Assembly: GCA_025345505.1 (NCBI GenBank)
Contig: JANVCC010000076.1
Span: 9,201,156-9,265,155 of the forward strand
Source of the DNA: Todiramphus chloris collaris
Lineage: Eukaryota; Chordata; Aves; Coraciiformes; Alcedinidae
DNA: 64,000 bases
Reading direction: 5' to 3'
Part shown: positions 11,401 through 23,400 of the stretch, in pieces
How positions within the stretch are numbered: the stretch's first letter is position 1
Layout of the letters: each line of letters starts with the position of its first letter
The notes under the pieces: generated by a model
The model's database searches: none
What the model was told of the DNA's origin: nothing
Seen by the model: the letters and a program-made list of their open reading frames with translations, nothing else
Position numbers and translations under genes: made by a program

Positions 11401-14400
11401 AAGCTTGCTTAAACCTGCACAGCATCCCCAGAGAGGTACTTCCAAATAGCAGTGGCTGCTCCCAGGGACATCCAGCATGCTAGAGGATGATGCGTGAGGG
11501 GAAAACCATCTCTCTGGAAGTAATGCCATCTGTATTTTTAGAAGGAGGATGTTAATGTGCCTGCTGGGAGCCCAGCATTAATGGGATTTGTGATTAAAAC
11601 TGGCCAGATCTCATGACTCTTTGCCTAGTGAGTCTGCTTTTGGAGTACTACAGTTATCTTAGTGTCACTCCTCATCCCCAGAGCAGCTTACTGTGGAGGT
11701 TTGTTTCCACCACACGGAGGCACTGGTGATACTGTGCAGCTGTGGGTACCTGCAGAGAATGTACATAAAACCCAGCTTTGCTGAACGTGCCAAAAATCAA
11801 ACTGTAACTGGTCCCTTGCTCAGTGTTACACATAGCCTTTCCTCTCCTTCCAGTGCTCAGCTGGGAGAACTCCTTTTTCCTTTAAGTTTTGGTTTGTTTT
11901 GTTTCCCCCCCCCCTTGAGATCAGTGTATAGCAAGTGCTTTGCTGACTCTCCTTCATTTCACTTCATTACCATCTTCTCTACACGCTCCTTCTACTCCTC
12001 TATAAGCAAAGGTCCACCAAAACGATATCTCAAGAATGCATTTACATTTGTCGCAGTGAAATGCATCTGTGCACTTAACTCCCAGCTCTCCCTGTACGTG
12101 GGCTGGATTTGAGCAGCATTTCCTGCTGGTTTTCCAGCTTTAACCAAGGTTAGCAGCCTGTGACATTTACAATGGAGGGCAGCAGTGTCACTGAGATTCA
12201 GTACACAGCAGTGCCACAGAACTAAGGAGAAAATAGAAGGACATCTGACAAGGGTCACTCAGCCTTTCCGTAGACGTTTCTTAGCCTGCAGCCCACCAGC
12301 ACCTCTCACACAAGCACGTACCAAACCACCTCTCTTCTGCTGGGCCACATCAGCACTCGCTGGAAGGCATTCATCATCTCTGAGGAGGTGCCAGCAGGGC
12401 CATCACAAATGTGGGGCACGTGGCAAAAATGGTGAGACCTTTGCTTCTACCAGCTTTTCAGGAAGTGTTTTTGGGGTGAGCTAAAGTCTGCCTGTGAAAG
12501 AGAGGGCATTCAGACAACATTTCAGGAGTAAATGTCATTTTAAAAATTTTTTTTAAGAGGAGGATCTGAGCCATTCCAGATAGAGTTTATTTTGCTAACA
12601 TTGCAAGGATAACAACAACAGGTCCCAAATGAAATGAAACCAAAGGTGTGATTACTAGGAAACAGAATCTTTTGTTTCATTTCATTTGGTACCATAAGCA
12701 GAAAGAAATCTTAACATGTAAGGACGCCAGGAGGTTTTTCCCTTCCATGGTGTCACTTCCAAGTTAACAGCTGTTAGATGTCCTAACCCTAAAGACGTCT
12801 TATTTCTTTTATGTTACATCTTAGTATCTCTTCTGGACATGAATTTTCTAGGCTCATAGTCACAGCTTTTGGGGGCAGTTTACATGATTCTGAAGTCTTC
12901 TATCTGAGTGTTGTGTTCTCCACCATAACTCCATGGGGATGAAGATTTCTGTCTGAGAACTTCCTTTTGAAATAACCTTTTAGAATAACCATTTTGGTGG
13001 TTTACTTCACTCTGCTACAAGTCAAACCAAGGCACACACTAAGTTTTCCCAGCAGTTCTGCTCCTCTGTGGCCTCCAATCTCTTCTGTGCTGTTCTGTGT
13101 GCTCAGACACAGGTGTCCCTTGTCGCCCAGGCTGTGGGTTATTCCCCTGTCTGCACTGCCACCTTCTTTATTTGCAAATTGCTGTGTTCACACAGTCTGT
13201 GTTCTCCTTCCCTAGTGAATAGATCAGCCACCTTATGGGTTTTTTTCCCTCAAGAAAAAGCCATAGTTAGGACTAATACTTTATTTATTTTTTAAATTTC
13301 CTTTGACTGTGACTGGAAAAATTAACACAGCTCCCTGCTTTGGACAAAAGTGCTTGTTCTCAGGTTGGCTGCCTCCTCTTCTTAACGGGCTAAGGCTTCG
13401 AGTTGTTGCTTTGAAGCACCAGGAACTGGGTGCAGGCTCTTGTCAGTGGCAGTGACAGAAAAAACAAGTGGGTGGCCTCATTCTTTTTGAGAACAATGGG
13501 AAACTGCAACCAGTTCTGGGTGAAACAAGGCCTTGCTGGGAAGCAGGCTGGGTGTGCAGAACCCTGGCTGCTGAAGAAAAGGCTTTCCCTTAGGGAACAT
13601 GACTTGCAGAAATTGCCTGTGAGCCTAGTCAAAATCTCCCACCTCTGGAAAAAAAGATCCAATTTGATGCAGCCTCTGCATGACATACTGCAAGTTTCAA
13701 CAGAAGGAGTGCTGTAAAAGTGTCCTTTGCACGTTGTGCCAGGAAGAACAGTAAGATACGTTTCAGGCCTCTAAATTTCCTCAAGGACCCATTTTTGAGC
13801 AATGTCACCTTAGAAGCTCAGTCCCCAGCGTGACTGCAAGTTCTCATGCTTTTTTTCCATCCCCAAACCACAGCAAGTTACGTGAGGCTGTGCGGAAACT
13901 CTTGTATGGAAGTCAGGGCATCAGATGAAGTATAACGTTTCATTTTAACTGTAAAGCTGATGAGACTCCTTCACACTAGTGTCACATGGTGGTTTTTACC
14001 TTAAGCTTGAAAATTGCTTCTTAAAACCAAAGCAGCTGCCTTTTCGTGGTGCGATTGAGGAAAACAGAGAGGTTATTGTGGGTGGGGGGAGCTGGATCCC
14101 ACCGAACTCCTCTGCACTGGTGCTGCATTGGCCAAGCAGTCGGAGGCAGGGGGATGATTTGTGCTGATTTCCTTTTACCCAATTGTCCTTTGTGGGATGT
14201 TCAACCCAAGGAACATGGCAGAACGAAAGAGGAAGCCCAAGTTTTCCAAGGAAGAACTGGACATTCTGGTCACTGAGGTGACCCGAAACGAAGCCATGCT
14301 GTTTGGGAGGGAGACAATGCGTCTATCCCATGCTGACAGGGACAAGATCTGGGAAGGCATAGCCAGGCAGATCACATCAGTCAGCCAGGTGCCCAGGTCT

Positions 14401-17400
14401 GTAAAAGACATTAAACACAGATGGGATGACATGAAGAGAAGGACCAAGGACAAACTGGCATTCATGCAGAGGTCCCTCTCCAGCCCCGGCAGCATGGGGC
14501 GGCCCTCGGCCATCGTCCTGACCGCCCACGAGAGAGCCATCGAGTCAACGCTGCATTCGTCACTCCAGATGCACGGCTTCCGGAGAGCGGATCTGGACGT
14601 GGTTGACAGCCCGTCAACAAGTTGTAAGTATCCTTGCCTTAACACCTCTCTGTCTTCTGCTTGCCTATCTCAGTTTGACACCAGAAGAGCGTTGTGTGGT
14701 TTGTGAGATGCTGGGTTGCCTATTGAGCCAGGTCCTACTGCCATGTTTGGTTTCAAGACAGCCTGCTCTGGGATCTTTGGGTACTGAGGTGGATTGAAGT
14801 TAAAGTCATCTTCTTTATCTGTTTATCTAGTCCTTTTTCATACTGTCTTCTAAGGGCAGACATTGTTCAGATTCCACTTTCTTAGTGTGAACTAATCCTA
14901 CAAGTGAGGGAACATCTGCAGTTGAAGTGCAACTACCTCCAGTCTGTGAAAAAAAGTGGTTTTGAAAGGATTAGGATTTCTTCCTCTTGCATGCACCCCA
15001 GTAAACCAGCAATGCTGTCAAGCTGAAAATCATGTGCCAGTCACTAACAGATCACTGCATGGTAACCATCTTCCACCAGGGCTTCTGGGGAGAGGGGCAG
15101 GGTCAGTGGTCACTGGTGGTTATGCTCTGAGGCCAGGCCGCATATGATTTCTTGCTGGTGTTCTGAAGGCTCAGCATAAGTGCTGCAAAAAAGGTAGATG
15201 GTAATGACTCCCTTCTTCACTGTTTCTGAAGAAACTGCTTGGCCTGGCTTTCTAAGTTAATCTGCTTGCAGCACAATTCTCACACACCTTCCAGTGCTGA
15301 ACCACAAGCTGCTTTTTGCAGGTTCTTTCCCCACTTGCGTACATATAGTTCTCTTGTGTGGAGGCACAACTTCGTGGTCCATGAGCTTTTAGGGCTACAG
15401 TGGAGAGAAAGAGGGGATAACTTCTTGGGAAGTGAGCCAACTAACACTTCCTGAGTGGCACTGTCCTACTGTGTTAGGTCTCATCTCATATCTGAAGTAA
15501 TGTTGTTAGTGGGAAAGCACGGACAAAAATCTTCAAGAGCTGACAAAGTGGGACTTTGTCATTTTTTGCCTCCATGTCAGAAACCAGTCCTGCTGTTTCT
15601 GAGGTAGAATGGATACAGCTTGTGTGAGGAGATAGTGGCAGATAAAACAAGTGAAGTCTCGTCTCTTCTTCCTCTCAGTGTGCTGTGATCTGGCACATCA
15701 CTAGGTGTTCACCGGGCTAATGAAAACTTTCCTGTGGTGTTTGTCTTTCGGTTTTGCATCGAGTACACTTGCTTGGTGAAGACAGGGTCCTGTTGCTGCT
15801 ATACCTGATGCCCTGGTTACCTTAGTGATGCCAAGCCACACAGTGGCTGGTACAGACCTGGTGAGCAGCACATACTGCGGCTGTGCTTCTCTCAGTGCAG
15901 AGGGTATAAGAAATGACACGGGAACAGGGTTTTGGCATGAAGAACCAAATGTGTCAGGGTGTTTTCAGTCTGGACCAAAGGCCAGGAGGCCTTGTCCCTC
16001 CAATAGGTTGGAGTGTTATAGCTACTTACAGTTTTAGGGAAAGGTAGTCATTGCTATTGGTCTGAAATGGATTTATATGCGGTGCCTAGGATACCATGAC
16101 AGCTTGCATTCTTCCTTGGTTCACTGGGTTTGCCCACTCTTCAGGCCTCTTATGGCTAAGCTTGTCACCCAGATGCTAACCTTGCAGCATGTGCATGTTG
16201 AGTTACGCATCAGGAGCTACAGGCTTGTCTCAACTGGCAGACGTGGGGGGGAGGAAAAAGCCTTTTTTCCCATGTGCTTTGAGATACCATGAAGCAGAAG
16301 TCAGAGTTGAGGGATTTCACATTAATAATTCATGCTTCCTCTTTTGTTTAAGCTGATGAAGAGATGCCAGGCACTTCTCAGGAGCACCGCTTCTCATCAC
16401 TGCAGAGGGCAGGAGTCAACCAACATTCTGGGCCCTCTTTCCTCCGCACGTCTTCTTCGTCGGAGCACTCGGAAGCTACCAGCCAACGGCAGGAGCTGCA
16501 CCGTCCATCCCCGCGCACCACCTCGTCCTCCAGACCCCCGCACCCCCGCACGAGGAGCCCGTCCCTCTCCAGCTTTGATCGCCAGCTTCTCCATTCCCAC
16601 ACACAGCAGACAGACCTGTTCAGGCAGTTCTGCCAGGAGCTGGTGGCTATCCACAGGGACATGGCAGACAGCATGCATGTCATCGGTCAGAGGATGGCTG
16701 ACCTCACCAGCCAAGTTGGCCAGATGTGTCAGACCCTATCAGAAATCCGTGATGGGGTCCAGGCTTTCCATAGGAGGCAGGATCCTAGCGCCATGCAGGG
16801 GTGTCTTCTGCAAGCAGCTTGCTCAAAACAGCTCCCTGAGCCCAGTGCAGAGTCTGATCAAAACCCCCCAAAACAGACTACTCCTGGGCGGACTACCAGG
16901 TCACGAAAGAGAAAACACCATTTTTAGTCTGCTCCCTGTCAAATAAAGAAGGGTGCCCCTTCCTCGGCTGCCACATCCTCATGTGGACTCTCTGTGTGTA
17001 CCAGTACTCCATGGGGGAGGTCAAGAGCCACCCCAACCATCCATCCTGCTGCCAGCTGGCAGAGCAGTGTGAGTTAGGGCAGCTGAGTAGTAGGGCTGGC
17101 AGAGAGGAATCGCAAATCTTACAAAGCCTGGGATTTAAGACATCTTTCTGTTCATAGAGATTAGGAGTTTTCACTGGCTTCCCCATGCTTTGAATGCTCT
17201 ATAAGCTAAGAGATGCGATAGAAATCATTGTCTTGATCTCTTCTCATGCCTGTGAAGCAGTGTTTATCTGAGACAGTGTACTGCAGACCTCCCTTTGCCA
17301 TCAGCCCACAGACGTACCTGGCTACAGCCTCTGCACCATCTTTCTGCAAAATACTACGTGTACTGAGCAGAGCTACATCCTTACAGCTCTAAGGGCTCTT

Positions 17401-20400
17401 GCTACCTGTTAGTTCTATCTCGCCTTCACCAATAACGGGCAATCCAGGGCTTCCTGCGACTTAGGCTCGTGCGGGAGGGGAGGAAGGCACGCTGCTGAGG
17501 TTAGGTCTGAGTGCACTTAGAAGCTCTGCTGTGGCACGTGCCTGTACCCTGCAGCACCACGTGCCCTTGCATCCCAGAGTTCAGTCTGTGTGTGCTCCAT
17601 TCTGACACCCCTGCCTACCCTTCACAGCCACAGTTCAAGTACAGCTATTCCGTAATACGACGGTTTAAAGAGAATGGTGTCATTATTTTATTGTGTGGTA
17701 AAGTCTTTGGTTTCGAACCACCTCATCCTCAAAATGTGAGAGACTGCACAAAATCAAGGAAAGAAGTAGGGCCTGCTTCTGACCTCAGAAACAGTTTGGG
17801 TTTCTATCCCTGTAATTCTGTTGACTTCAGCACAGTGACTTTGTGCTTCCTTCATGTTGTTCATTGTGGGGTCTGTACTGTGTTCACCTGTCGGGAACAG
17901 TTCACAATCTAAATTCACAGCTACGTAGGTCAAAATCTTAGATATGTTGGGTTTGTGCTGCTTTCGTTCACCACACAGATGCAAGAAAGAGCTATGTTAC
18001 AACATTTGAATTGCTGTAGTGCTGTGTGCAGTGCCCATGTGCAACCCTGACTCTGAAAATAGGCTTTAATGATGTCTCCTCAGGTGGTGACAACATCTGT
18101 GGCAGCTTTTTTACAACATATCTGTCTTTTCCTTGACTTGCACATCTGCACCTACCATGTTGCCCCCATCCCTGGAAAAATCTGGACCACTATTGTGGTA
18201 TAATCCAGCAGGGACCAGCTCCAGGGTGTTGCCTGTGCACTGTTGCTGCTCTCTGTGCTGTCCTGTTCTATGTGGAGGTGGATTGCAGGAAACTATTCAA
18301 GTTACTATGAATGTGCACCATCGTGCCTTGTCCGGGCTGCATACAGACTTGGCTGAGACATTGCATAAATTCCACCAGGAACTGAACCTGGGCAGCACAG
18401 GGTAATAGCAGGATGGCTTGAGTTGTGTGAGCTTGAAGGATCTTCTTTAACCCATCTGTCCTGTCCTTTGAAAGAATAGTGCACTAGCCTCTCTTCTGGA
18501 GAGTTCACCATGTGTCTCCTGTGTCAGGCATTCCTGACTTTTCCTTTCTTTCTTTTTAATTGTCCTGTAATTCTAGTTCAAATAGTTTATTTTTAGTGGT
18601 GTGGTAGAAGGCCCTTGCTGAAGGAAGTATATGTCTGATGAGGAGAAAAACCTACTTTCTGAGGAACAATCTGCAGTGTTTTCACGTGGTGGACCTTCCT
18701 CATAGTGCTGGTGCTGGACCCGGGCAGTAATTGCTTGCCTTCCTCCGAGGATGTTACTTTACTTCTGTTGTAACATTTGTTTTTTGAAAAAGTCACGGTC
18801 TCTATTCAGTTGAAGGGAAGATCGGGAAATCTGGTGGAAGTGGATCTAATTTATGAATCCTGGAGAACTGAAAAAAAACAGTGATGGATTTTAAAGGCTT
18901 TCTCAGTCAATACAGTGCTGCTTCTATATAGAAAAATATATATTAGAAGTAGTATTTTATTTTTTTATAATATTTGATCCCCGCTGATGTTCTCCTAGGG
19001 ATCTTCTGATAGGATTAGCTCCTCCAGTGTTGTCTGGGTGGATCCCTTCTGGGAACCCTCGTGTCTGCAGAGGAGGAGACTCCCATCCCACAGGTTCTAG
19101 GCACTGGAGGGGGTTGGCGGTGGCATTTCCATCAGTCTACCCACACAGACGCGTTTAGAGAGAGATCCCTGGCACAGAGTGTGCAGCATTCCATACAGAC
19201 CCCCAAAGGCTGGGCTCTGCTCAGAAGAACAGACCTTGTACTATAAACTGCCTGATGTCTCCCCCAGTTTCCTCTGTGGACTGTTACAGATTGGCCCAGA
19301 TCTGGGGATGTATCTCCTGCCCTGTGTAGACCCCTCGGTGGAGTAGCTTTTCTGTACTGGCTCGCAAAGGACGCTTCCTCCTGCACCCGTCATGTTAACT
19401 GGCTGTTGAAGTAAGTGCCTGTGTCAAAGCCAACTGCTGTGCTCAACCCCACTATCTCCATGTCTTGTACATGCTGAAAAAAATCCATCTATTAAAAATA
19501 TTTTTGTTAAGAATGCAATAAATATATAACACTTTTAACACAGCTGCTGTCAAGTCGTTTGTTTCTCTCGTATAATTTTCACCCGAGCTTGTAACAAACC
19601 TGTCAGGCGTGATGGGTCTTGGGGAAGCTCTCAGTGTCAGGCCAGCTCAGCAGGGTTTGCAGGTACAGCTCCTTGTGGCCTCTGCTCAGACTGGTGCCAC
19701 CTCTCTTGCGTGGGATCTCCTGCCCTGGCTTTGTGCCCAGTGGTCTTTTGGGAAAAGACTTTTACCTGCAGTGCCCTGCCAGTGGCAGGGTGTCAGCAGA
19801 GGGTGAGCAATGGAGGGGCCAGCGGCCAGGGGGCAAATCCTGGGGCAGGCTGGTACAATCCCTCCTCAGCAGCAGTTGTGTGCCCCTGCCTCACCAAGCA
19901 GGCTACTGTTTTGTGAAGTGGCTTCCTCTGTCCTTGGGAAATTGCTGCCTCTGACCTGTGGTGTGCAGCAGCATGAGGTGTTTTAGGTGGAATTGGGGTT
20001 TTAGAGGGCTGTGCAGCGCTGGTTTGAAAGCGGTTCATTTATGGGGATGATCTCATCTCTGTTTACGTTACCTCAGGGAAGTATCACAGATGTAAAGCTT
20101 CCTCTCAGAGCATGAGCCAGTTATGAACTGCCAGCAGCTGTGAAGAAACGTGTTTGTGACTGGATTATTCTACAACTGTCTGTTCAGGGCTTTCTTCATA
20201 CCTCCTGGTGAAATCAACAGCGCCAGTGGCTGCTGGACACTGGCTTGGAGGGTTTTAGAGGCTAGAGAAGAGCAAACAGGAAAAGCATGTTCGTGCCTCA
20301 TAAAATACCCCAAAATAAAAGCTGGCCCTGGTGGGAATAGTTCAGGAATTTAGGTGTTTAGGAAAATTATCTAAATCTGGCTGTTAAATGGAGTTTGCTG

Positions 20401-23400
20401 GGTGTTGTAGTTGCTCGAACAGAATCCACTGTACAGCAGTTATTAGAGACTTGCTAAAGCCTCAGGCCACAAGCAGTGAATTTACGCTGAACTTAGGCTT
20501 AGTTCTACGAATGGAGGCCCCAGGACCAGTGCATCCTGTGAGAAGTAAGGTAATCACATCTGTCAGCAGAGCTGTGTCCTGTGAAAAATGAGGTAGCCAC
20601 GTTTGTCAGCAGATGCTGCATCCTCGAGAAAAGAAAAGGAACGGCCTGCCTGGTGACAGGGAAAGGGTACAGTGAAGAACAAGAAGACCCCAGACCCAAA
20701 TATGACTGCTGGACCAAACCATCACATGAGGGGAGGGGAACTGAGATTATCAGGGTGCAATTGCCCAGGGGTTTCTTTGTTTGGGGTCATTCTCTGGAGG
20801 CACCATCTTGAGCTGTTTTTCCACTCTACTAGCTGAATAGATTATTTTTTGAGATGCAATGCCTGAGATTCTCATGTGGGAAGCTGAGGGTGAAGAAACT
20901 TCTTTAACACCTGCTGCTGTCCCATGAATTGCTCTGTGCTGCTGGCTGTGGGGGTGCGGGTCCTGTGTGCCGTGTGTTGCGTTAGGGAGCTGTGAGTGGC
21001 ATGAGGGTGATGAGCCTTTGCAGAGAACCAGGCTTCTTGGCAGGGGCTGCTTGATCTTGTCATTACTCTGGCTGATGGTTGGGCAGTGGGGTGCAGAGCA
21101 GCTGCAGAATGTCTCCACAGCTCACACTGGGAAGCATCCCAGCATTTCGCTTGGAGGGGGACAGCATCCTCCTCCATGTGCTGTAGGGCATCAGACTGAC
21201 CACAGCTCGTGACTGTATCTCACGGGCTGTGTATCTCCTGGCCCTCTCAATGCCTAACGTGATGGTGGTGGTGTGGTGCCTGACACCCAGAAGGGACAGC
21301 AGGGCTGTAGTAGGTGTGTGCCATTGCAAGACCTCCTCCCCATCACACTGATCCAAGTATCCCTTCCATCCCAAATACACAAACCAGTCATTTTAAAGTT
21401 CCTTTGGTTTGTGATCAAAAGTAAAAGAAGGGTTACCAAAAGCGAATGTTCAGCTAATTTTGCTGGTGCCAGAGCCTGCTGTTTAAATAATGACTGAAGA
21501 TTGTGGAGCATCCTGGGGAGCACACTGAGGAAAAACACAGCTGTCGGCAGGCACATGCACGGTTGCTTAACATGAAAACCAGAACTGCAGGAGCCTCAGG
21601 TGGTCAGAGGCACCACAGACCTGTTTTCTGTGCTTTGCAGGAAGTGTCACCAGGTTTGTGTTCTTAGACGCACGGGTTGGTGTGATCCCGTACAGGGGAG
21701 CTTGTGCCTTTATCTGTGCGTGCACACAGCCAGGGAAGGGAACAGCATTTGAGGGAAAATGGACAGGTTTCTGAAGCTGAAGAAATACCTGTGAGCTGTA
21801 AGGGAACGTTTGGGCCAGGATGAGTAGCAGCAGATGTCAGAGGAGCCTGATCTTCATTGTTAATCTTACTGCAGCAAGGAGTGCTGAGCAGTAGAGGCAA
21901 AGGGCGAGAGAGGAGAAAAAAGCTTTTAGCTGTGAACCATTCCCATCTGCTTTGGGGTCTGCTCGTGCTGTGACCCAGGCTCCTCCTGGTCCTGGATCAG
22001 TTGGTAGGAGTTCGTGCTGGATGGCAGCTGGAACGGGTGTTCCAGAGCCTTTTTCATGTCCTCTAGCAAGAACACAAGGCACGTGAGAGCAAATAATGTA
22101 ATCCTAGCCGTAGATCTCTGACCTGCTGAGCTGCACAGAGGGCCAGTTGCTTGAAGTGGGAATCAATGCATTTCTGCCAAGCTGAAATTCATCTGGTTTA
22201 AATCAGGAAAATTAAATCCCATGCCCAGAAAGTGATTTTTCTGTCAGCACTGCCAGGAGATCCCCACAATGTGGTGCTGGGCTTTCTTGAGACTTGCAAG
22301 GAGTGTTTGTACTTTTTTGTCACACCCTGCTGAACGCCCATGTGTTAAAACTTCCAGTACTGGCATGGCTCTGGTTTCCCTTTGGACAACCAGCAAATAC
22401 CCCCCTGCATGTGGTTCTTCCTTCTGCTTGTCCCAAAGGAGAGAAGTGAGGAAATCTGCTATCTACTAAAAAGTGAGATGGCGTTTTGGGGAAAGAGGCA
22501 GGCAGAGGGACCCTGCCACATGCCAGATGTTCCTGAGAACAAGGGAGGAGACCCTGGGATGTCAAGTGATGGAGGGGCATCCACAAGTCTTTCTTTCCAT
22601 CAGTAGGCAAAGGCAGTTCTTGCCCTGAGAGTCTGCATCACCCTTACTGGCAGAGATACTCCTTCAGGTTGGATGTACCTTGTTGTCATCCCTCCCCCAG
22701 CAGAAGTGGACCCATGGCTTAGTGTTCCCTGGGTGTCCATGCTTGTCCTGTATCTCTGGCGATTCACACACCATGACTTACAACTCCATGCTTTCCAGTC
22801 TGGCTGTGTCGATGGCTCTCTCTGAAGGTCATTCTGGCTTCATTGTGGTCATCACTCTGGTGCATGGGGCAGGGGGGGAGCACAGGAGAGAAGTTTGTGC
22901 TTCATGCCTGCCTTGTCACCTTGCCCTCAGGTACGTGATCATCTCCCGGGAGGAGAGGGAGCAGAACCTGATGGCCTTCCAGCACAGTGAGAGGATTTAC
23001 TTCCGTGCCTGCCGTGACATCCACCCCGGGGAGAAGCTGCGGGTCTGGTACAGTGAGGATTACATGAAGCGCTTGCATAGTATGTCCCAGGAGACCCTCA
23101 ACAGAAACCTCACAAGCGGTGAGTCACCTCCCTTTCCACCCTCTCCCCCCCATCCCCTTGGGCTGCCACACTTGCTGGACCAAGTGTGCTGGGTAAAGTA
23201 AGTGATGCAGAGGCTGTGTGAGGGGAGCTGCGTTTCCAGAAGCAGAGCGCCTCGGGGGGAGAACTCTGCCTGGCACAGCTGGATGGGTGGACAAGAAGAA
23301 TAATGTGACTGCCGTCATGGAGACCGTGAAAGAAAGATCTGTGCTGTGCCGTGTCATGTCATGTGTCGTGTCGTCTCGTGTCGTCTCGTGTGTGTGCTGC

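Larger units (their letters stand above)
7833..22930 (+). other. PRDM11 intron 4 (15 kb) hosting a nested gene
   Basis: Intron between phase-2 exons 4 and 5. It contains the Myb/SANT-like gene at 14211-16927. Outside that gene I recognise only short low-complexity stretches, such as a C-run near 11907, and a weak ~48-bp tandem duplication near 20530-20640. No other exon was supported. Confidence 0.8.

Noticed and set aside
14161..14706. Single-exon reading of the nested gene starting at 14161 and running to 14706
   Set aside because: 14161 is GTG, not ATG. The ATG at 14215 has a strong context, and a good GTAAGT at 14624 joins in phase to the conserved-looking second exon.
5303..23118. Assignment to PRDM9/PRDM7 because of the zinc knuckle plus PR domain
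   Set aside because: No KRAB or SSXRD region and no C2H2 finger array. Residue-level match and synteny with SYT13 point to PRDM11.
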